Positions 12,775 through 16,654 of a stretch of DNA of 16,654 nucleotides are shown in pieces; within the stretch, counting starts at the first letter, position 1, and the number at the start of each line of letters is the position of its first letter. This DNA is from an uncultured Flavonifractor sp. (lineage in GTDB: Bacteria; Bacillota; Clostridia; Oscillospirales; Oscillospiraceae), in assembly GCA_947384055.1 (NCBI GenBank), contig CANDFO010000055.1, positions 1 through 16,654 on the forward strand. Direction: 5' to 3'. The notes beneath the pieces are model-generated. The model saw only the letters and a program-made list of their open reading frames with translations. It was not told the origin of the DNA and did not search any database. Made by a program: the position numbers and the translations under genes.

Positions 12775-13479
12775 ATGGACATTGACCTGCACTATGCCCA
12801 GCAGGGCCAGGGCCCTCCGCTGGTCCTTCTCCACGGGAACGGGGAGGACGGGAGCTACTTCAGCCGCCAGCTTGGAGACTTTTCACAGCATTACCGGGTG
12901 ATCACTGTGGATACCCGGGGACATGGGAAGAGCCCCCGGGGAAGCGCTCCCTTTACCCTGGAGCAGTTCGCCCTGGATTTGAAGGAGTTGCTGGACCGGC
13001 TGGCCCTGGGCCCGGTGCTTCTGCTGGGTTTCTCTGACGGGGCCAATACCGCGCTGCTCTTTGCCCTGCGCTGGCCGGAATATGTAAAGGGCCTCATCCT
13101 CAACGGCGGCAATCTGAGCCCCGGAGGGGTCAAATGGGGCGTTCAGCTGCCGATCTGTCTGGGGTATGGCCTGGCGAGCCTTTTTGCTCTCTTTGCCCCC
13201 GGAGCCCGGCCCAAAAAAGAGCTGCTGGGGCTCATGGTCAGCCAGCCACATATTGACCCCGGCAGTCTGTCCGCCATCCGGTGTCCCGCGCTGGTAATCG
13301 CCGGGGAGCGGGATATGATCCGGGAAGACCACACCCGGCTGATCGCCCGGTCCATCCCCGGAGCCCGGCTGGTCATCCTGCCGGGGAACCACTTTGTGGC
13401 CCGCGAAAACAGCGCGGCGTTCAACCGCGCGGTGCTGGAGTTTCTGCGCGGCGCCGCGGAAAGGGAGGAACCGTCATGA
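12775..13479 (+). CDS. alpha/beta-fold hydrolase
   Basis: 234 residues, soluble, first gene of the cysteine T-box operon. A full catalytic triad is visible: nucleophile Ser87 in GFSDG, Asp180 in AGERDMI, His206 in PGNHFVA. The oxyanion HGNGEDGSYF loop is at 20-29, with VDTRGHGKS at 45-53. A cap region lies at about 113-165. The ATG at 12775 has AGGAG (12763-12767) seven bases upstream. The frame stays open back into the riboswitch terminator, which excludes the earlier start. The stop overlaps the cysE start (ATGA). The substrate is unknown. Membership of the operon suggests an esterase or thioesterase step linked to sulfur metabolism, but that is inference; homoserine acetyltransferase-type motifs and length are not present. 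Confidence 0.9.
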   Translation: MDIDLHYAQQGQGPPLVLLHGNGEDGSYFSRQLGDFSQHYRVITVDTRGHGKSPRGSAPFTLEQFALDLKELLDRLALGPVLLLGFSDGANTALLFALRWPEYVKGLILNGGNLSPGGVKWGVQLPICLGYGLASLFALFAPGARPKKELLGLMVSQPHIDPGSLSAIRCPALVIAGERDMIREDHTRLIARSIPGARLVILPGNHFVARENSAAFNRAVLEFLRGAAEREEPS

Positions 13480-14162
13480 CACGGCTGGGGGAGACCCTTC
13501 GGGCTTATCAGGCCCGGGACCCGGCGGCCCGGAGCCGGCTGGAGATTTTTCTGCTCTATCCCGGCGTCCACGCTATTATCTACCACCGGGCCGCCCATTT
13601 TCTATACTGCCATAACCTGAAATTCCTGGCCCGGGTGGTATCCCAGTGGAGCCGCTGCTGGACAGGGATTGAGATCCATCCCGGGGCAAAGATCGGGCGG
13701 CGCCTGGTTATCGACCACGGAATGGGCATCGTCATCGGCGAGACCGCCGAGGTAGGCGACGACTGCCTGCTCTACCACGGCGTCACCCTGGGGGGCACCG
13801 GCAAGGACCAGGGCAAGCGCCACCCCACCCTGGGCAACAATGTGATGGTGTCCACAGGGGCCAAGGTGCTGGGGCCCTTCAAGGTGGGAGACAACACCCG
13901 CATTGCCGCCAACGCCGTGGTGCTCAGCGAAATTCCTCCCGATTCCACCGCCGTGGGCGTGCCGGCCCGGGTGGTGCGTATCGGCGGGGAACGGGTGGAT
14001 TACGCCAGTCAGGTGGACCAGATTCACGTGACCGACCCCCTGCAAAAGGAGCTTCAGGCCCTCCACTCCCGGCTGGAGTGGGTGGAGCAACTCCTGGACC
14101 GACAGGCGGGCCGCCCGTCAGATACGGATACGGAGCGCCAAGGACCGCGGGATGCCCCCTGA
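13476..14162 (+). CDS. cysE: serine O-acetyltransferase
   Basis: Makes O-acetylserine from serine and acetyl-CoA, the first step of cysteine synthesis. 228 residues, as in Gram-positive enzymes that lack the long E. coli N-terminus. The N-terminal helical part (1-60) is followed by a left-handed beta-helix of hexapeptide repeats (about 63-190). Conserved stretches are GIEIHPGAKIG (64-74), DHGMGIVIGETAEVGD (Asp80, catalytic His81), HGVTLGGTGKDQGKRHPTLG, and VPARVVRIGG. The C-terminal tail (about 195-228) is Gln/Asp/Arg-rich. GGGAGG lies seven bases before the ATG, which overlaps the hydrolase stop. No cysK is present in the window, so the sulfhydrylase must be elsewhere. Confidence 0.95.
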   Translation: MTRLGETLRAYQARDPAARSRLEIFLLYPGVHAIIYHRAAHFLYCHNLKFLARVVSQWSRCWTGIEIHPGAKIGRRLVIDHGMGIVIGETAEVGDDCLLYHGVTLGGTGKDQGKRHPTLGNNVMVSTGAKVLGPFKVGDNTRIAANAVVLSEIPPDSTAVGVPARVVRIGGERVDYASQVDQIHVTDPLQKELQALHSRLEWVEQLLDRQAGRPSDTDTERQGPRDAP

Positions 14163-14250
14163 GAACCGGCCTGCCGCGTAAATGCCGCGGGCCTTGATAA
14201 AAAGTTTGATTCGTTCCAGGCTGTTTGATTACAAAAAGGAGAAACGACGT

Positions 14251-15663
14251 ATGAAACTGTACAATTCCGCCACGCACAGAAAAGAGGAGTTTGTTCCCCA
14301 TGAAGCGGGCAAGGTTTCCATGTACACCTGCGGCCCCACGGTGTACCATTTTGCCCACATCGGCAACCTGCGCAGCTATATCATGGAAGACGTGCTGGAA
14401 AAATTCCTGCGGTATGAGGGGTACGATGTGACCCGCGTCATGAACATCACCGATGTGGGCCATCTGGCCTCCGACGCGGACACCGGCGAGGACAAGATGG
14501 TGGCCGGGGCCAGGCGGGAGCATAAGGGCGTGCTGGAGATCGCCCGGTTCTATACCGACGCCTTCTTTGCCGACTGCAAAAAGCTCAATATCAAGTACCC
14601 AGACGTGGTCCAGCCCGCCACCGGCATGATCGACGAGTATATCACCGTCATTACCAGGCTCATCGACACGGGCTATGCCTATTTTGCCGGGGGCAATGTG
14701 TACTTTGACACATCCAAGCTGGAAAAATACTATGTATTCAATGACCATGACGAGGAGGACCTGGCGGTAGGCGTCCGGGAGGGCGTGGAGGAGGACATCA
14801 ACAAGCGCAACAAGAACGACTTCGTCCTCTGGTTCACCAAATCGAAGTTTGAGGACCAGGCCCTGAAATGGGATTCTCCCTGGGGTGTGGGCTACCCCGG
14901 CTGGCATATCGAGTGCTCCTGCATCTCCATGAAATATCTGGGAGAGTATCTGGACATCCACTGCGGCGGCATTGACAACGCGTTTCCCCACCACACCAAT
15001 GAGATTGCCCAGTCGGAGGCCTATCTGGGCCACCCCTGGTGCAAATACTGGATGCACGTACACCACCTGAACACCGGTAGCGGCAAGATGAGCAAATCCA
15101 AGGGGGAGTTTTTGACGGTCTCGCTGCTGGAGGAGAAGGGCTATGACCCGCTGGTGTACCGCTTTTTCTGCCTCCAGTCCCACTACCGCAAGAGTCTGGT
15201 TTTCACCTGGGAAAACCTGGACAACGCCAAGGCCGCCTTTGACAAGCTCATTGGACGCATCGCCGCCCTGGAGGAGACCCCCGCCCCTGTTGACAAAAGT
15301 GTCATTGAAGCGTACTACAAAAAATTTATAGAAACAGTTGGAAACGACCTGAACACCTCCCTGGGCATTACCGCCCTGTACGACGTGCTGAAGTCCGACC
15401 TGGACGACGCGGCTAAGCGCGCTGTGATCAACAGCTTTGACCAGGTGCTCAGCCTGGATCTGCTGAAAAAGGCCGGTGAGCTCCGCGCTCAGACCGCGGC
15501 CCCTGTAGAGGACGCCGAGGAGATCGAGGCCCTCATCGCCCAGCGCACCGAGGCAAAAAAGGCCAAGGACTGGGGCCGGGCGGACGCTATCCGGGAACAG
15601 CTGAAGGCCATGGGGGTCGAGCTCAAGGACACCCCCAACGGAGTGGAGTGGAAGCAGGTATGA
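14251..15663 (+). CDS. cysS: cysteinyl-tRNA synthetase
   Basis: Class I aminoacyl-tRNA synthetase that charges tRNA-Cys. 470 residues, the usual length. The HIGN nucleotide motif (36-39) and KMSKS loop (279-283) are intact. The zinc ligands that discriminate cysteine are all present: Cys27 (YTCGP), Cys222 (IECSC), His247 and Glu251 (FPHHTNE). The DALR-type anticodon-binding region and C-terminal tail (about 320-470) end in the usual RADAIREQLKAMGVELKDTPNGVEWK pattern. ATG at 14251 has AAGGAG (14236-14241) nine bases upstream; the upstream in-frame extension from 14182 lacks such a site. It follows cysE by 88 bases and overlaps proC by ATGA. Control by the T-box at the head of the operon would let low tRNA-Cys charging raise synthetase levels. 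Confidence 0.97.
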   Translation: MKLYNSATHRKEEFVPHEAGKVSMYTCGPTVYHFAHIGNLRSYIMEDVLEKFLRYEGYDVTRVMNITDVGHLASDADTGEDKMVAGARREHKGVLEIARFYTDAFFADCKKLNIKYPDVVQPATGMIDEYITVITRLIDTGYAYFAGGNVYFDTSKLEKYYVFNDHDEEDLAVGVREGVEEDINKRNKNDFVLWFTKSKFEDQALKWDSPWGVGYPGWHIECSCISMKYLGEYLDIHCGGIDNAFPHHTNEIAQSEAYLGHPWCKYWMHVHHLNTGSGKMSKSKGEFLTVSLLEEKGYDPLVYRFFCLQSHYRKSLVFTWENLDNAKAAFDKLIGRIAALEETPAPVDKSVIEAYYKKFIETVGNDLNTSLGITALYDVLKSDLDDAAKRAVINSFDQVLSLDLLKKAGELRAQTAAPVEDAEEIEALIAQRTEAKKAKDWGRADAIREQLKAMGVELKDTPNGVEWKQV

Positions 15664-16487
15664 AACAGGCGGCTTTTATTGGAGCGGGCAATATGGGCGG
15701 CGCACTGATTCAGGCGGCCTGCCGGGCGGTGGGCCCGGAGCAGGTGGTCCTCTTTGACCGGGACTCCTGCAGGGCCTCCGCCCTGGCAGAGCAGCTGGGC
15801 TGCACCGCAGCGGCGGACAGCGCGGCGGCGGCGGTGTCCGCCCGGTTCCTCTTTTTATGTGTCAAGCCCCAGATCCTGGCGGAGGTTCTGGCGGAACTGT
15901 GCCCCGTGCTGGACCGCTGCCACAGGGCAGGGGAGGAGAAGGTCCTGGTCTCCATCGCCGCAGGGGTGCGTCTGGAAACGCTCCGGAGCTGGCTGTCCGG
16001 GCTGGACTGGGAGGCGCCGCTGCTGCGGGTGATGCCCAACACCTGCGCCGCCATCGGCCAGGGGATGCTGGCCCTCGCCGCTCCCCCGGATACGCCGGAG
16101 CCGTACTGGGCCGGTGTGGAGGCGATTCTGTCTCAGAGCGGACGGGTGGAGCGCATCGACGAGCGCTTTATGGACCAGTTTACCGCCGTGGCGGGCTGCG
16201 GCCCGGCCTATATCTACCAGCTGATTGAGGCGCTGGCCGACGGCGGCGTGCTGGTGGGCCTCCCCCGTCGGCAGGCACAGGTCTACGCGGCGCAGACCGT
16301 GCTGGGGGCGGCGGCCATGGTGCTGGAGAGTGGACAGCACCCCGGCGCCCTGAAGGACGCCGTCTGCTCGCCCGGCGGCTCCACTATCGCCGGTGTAGCC
16401 GCCCTGGAGCGGGGCGGCTTCCGCTCCGCGGTTATTCAGGCCGTAGAGGCCGCTTACCATCAAAATATTGCGCTGGGCAATTCATAA
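15660..16487 (+). CDS. proC: pyrroline-5-carboxylate reductase
   Basis: Last enzyme of proline synthesis, reducing pyrroline-5-carboxylate with NAD(P)H. 275 residues, normal length. The Rossmann motif FIGAGNMGGAL (6-16) opens the protein. The LFLCVKPQ and LLRVMPNTCAAIGQG segments follow, and the C-terminal helical dimer domain carries AVAGCGPAYIYQLIEALADGGV and AVCSPGGSTIAGV, the family signature. The ATG at 15660 overlaps the cysS TGA, so it is translated by coupling; the ribosome binding site is weak (AGCAGG). The in-frame GTG at 15648 is less likely. A proline gene at the end of a cysteine T-box operon is unusual but the overlap is clear. Confidence 0.95.
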   Translation: MKQAAFIGAGNMGGALIQAACRAVGPEQVVLFDRDSCRASALAEQLGCTAAADSAAAAVSARFLFLCVKPQILAEVLAELCPVLDRCHRAGEEKVLVSIAAGVRLETLRSWLSGLDWEAPLLRVMPNTCAAIGQGMLALAAPPDTPEPYWAGVEAILSQSGRVERIDERFMDQFTAVAGCGPAYIYQLIEALADGGVLVGLPRRQAQVYAAQTVLGAAAMVLESGQHPGALKDAVCSPGGSTIAGVAALERGGFRSAVIQAVEAAYHQNIALGNS

Positions 16488-16490
16488 GAC

Positions 16491-16525
16491 ACGCCCCTCT
16501 GGGTATGCTGTACCCAGAGGGGCGT
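16491..16525 (+). terminator. hairpin after proC, probable operon end
   Basis: A 15-bp perfect stem (16491-16505/16511-16525) with loop TGCTG starts 3 bases after the proC stop codon. No T-run follows on either strand, so it may act as a 3' end stabiliser or need Rho; position favours the operon end. Confidence 0.6.
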
Positions 16526-16541
16526 CAATCTGTGGAAAAAA

Positions 16542-16654
16542 TTCCCCCACGGGGAAGCCTCGCAGAGTTTTGCCGCCCGGGGGCGGCAAAATAGAGCCGA
16601 AATCGGTCATTTTCGGGGACATGCGCCTCGAAAATGACACTTCTCGGCCTGCAA
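16542..16654 (-). repeat. interspersed palindromic repeat, copy 3 (inverted, cut by window edge)
   Basis: The reverse complement aligns with the right half of copy 2. Hairpin E is TTCCCC-CAC-GGGGAA (16542-16556), next to the CTCTGCGAGGC element. Hairpin D has 10-bp arms (16568-16577/16582-16591) and a changed loop (CGGG). Hairpin C is GTCATTTTCG/CGAAAATGAC (16606-16615/16629-16638). It continues past the right edge with the start of the GCAGGCC block. It lies just after the proC hairpin. Confidence 0.88.

Noticed and set aside
14163..14250. Terminator or second riboswitch between cysE and cysS
   Set aside because: Only a short imperfect GC dyad (GGCC, CGCG with CGCG, GGCC) is seen and no T-run follows; no T-box motif is repeated there.
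13924..15183. A 419-codon open frame on the minus strand opposite cysE and cysS
   Set aside because: It is antisense to two well-supported genes, has no recognisable domain, and long antisense frames are common where third-position GC is high.

Overview
The window is a GC-rich chromosomal segment that looks like a gut-type clostridial Firmicute, probably an Oscillospiraceae/Flavonifractor-like lineage. The reasons are strong AGGAGG-type ribosome binding sites, AT-rich sigma-A promoters in otherwise GC-rich DNA, a CIRCE operator, a T-box riboswitch, a MecA-type adaptor, and the family make-up of the genes. The genus is inferred from general resemblance; no search was run. The content is mostly housekeeping and regulatory. 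I see no phage, insertion sequence, CRISPR array, tRNA or rRNA.

Positions 1-2943, minus strand: the 5' end of htpG under a textbook sigma-A promoter and CIRCE operator; type I signal peptidase (probable TTG start); a 116-residue coiled-coil protein with a perfect-consensus promoter and five 21-bp tandem repeats; and a secreted, membrane-anchored D-Ala-D-Ala carboxypeptidase. A divergent intergenic region with two inverted repeats separates this block from the next.

Positions 2944-7114, plus strand: a ComEA-like helix-hairpin-helix protein, an OmpR-family response regulator, a PhoR-type sensor kinase and a GerMN-domain lipoprotein form a tight operon, followed by a separate mecA-like gene. 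The regulator/kinase/GerMN-lipoprotein order matches the actinobacterial MtrA-MtrB-LpqB arrangement. A 19-bp perfect hairpin lies just after mecA.

Positions 7115-12450: a convergently placed NYN-nuclease/LOTUS-like RNA-associated protein (minus); a six-helix membrane protein (plus); an ECF sigma factor translationally coupled to a large single-pass membrane protein that is probably its anti-sigma factor (plus); and uridine kinase (minus).

Positions 12480-16525, plus strand: a cysteine operon. A sigma-A promoter and a complete T-box riboswitch (TGC specifier, antiterminator, terminator) precede an alpha/beta hydrolase, cysE, cysS and proC, with ATGA overlaps at two junctions. The likely logic is that uncharged tRNA-Cys lets transcription through to the cysteine synthesis and charging genes.

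Three copies of an undescribed-looking interspersed palindromic repeat (about 155-185 bp; near 7120, near 12255, and inverted at the right edge) sit in intergenic gaps. They share several hairpins, one of which keeps its pairing despite base changes. This repeat family, the GerMN two-component operon, the extra genes in the T-box cysteine operon and the divergent region around 8150-8520 deserve the closest second look.
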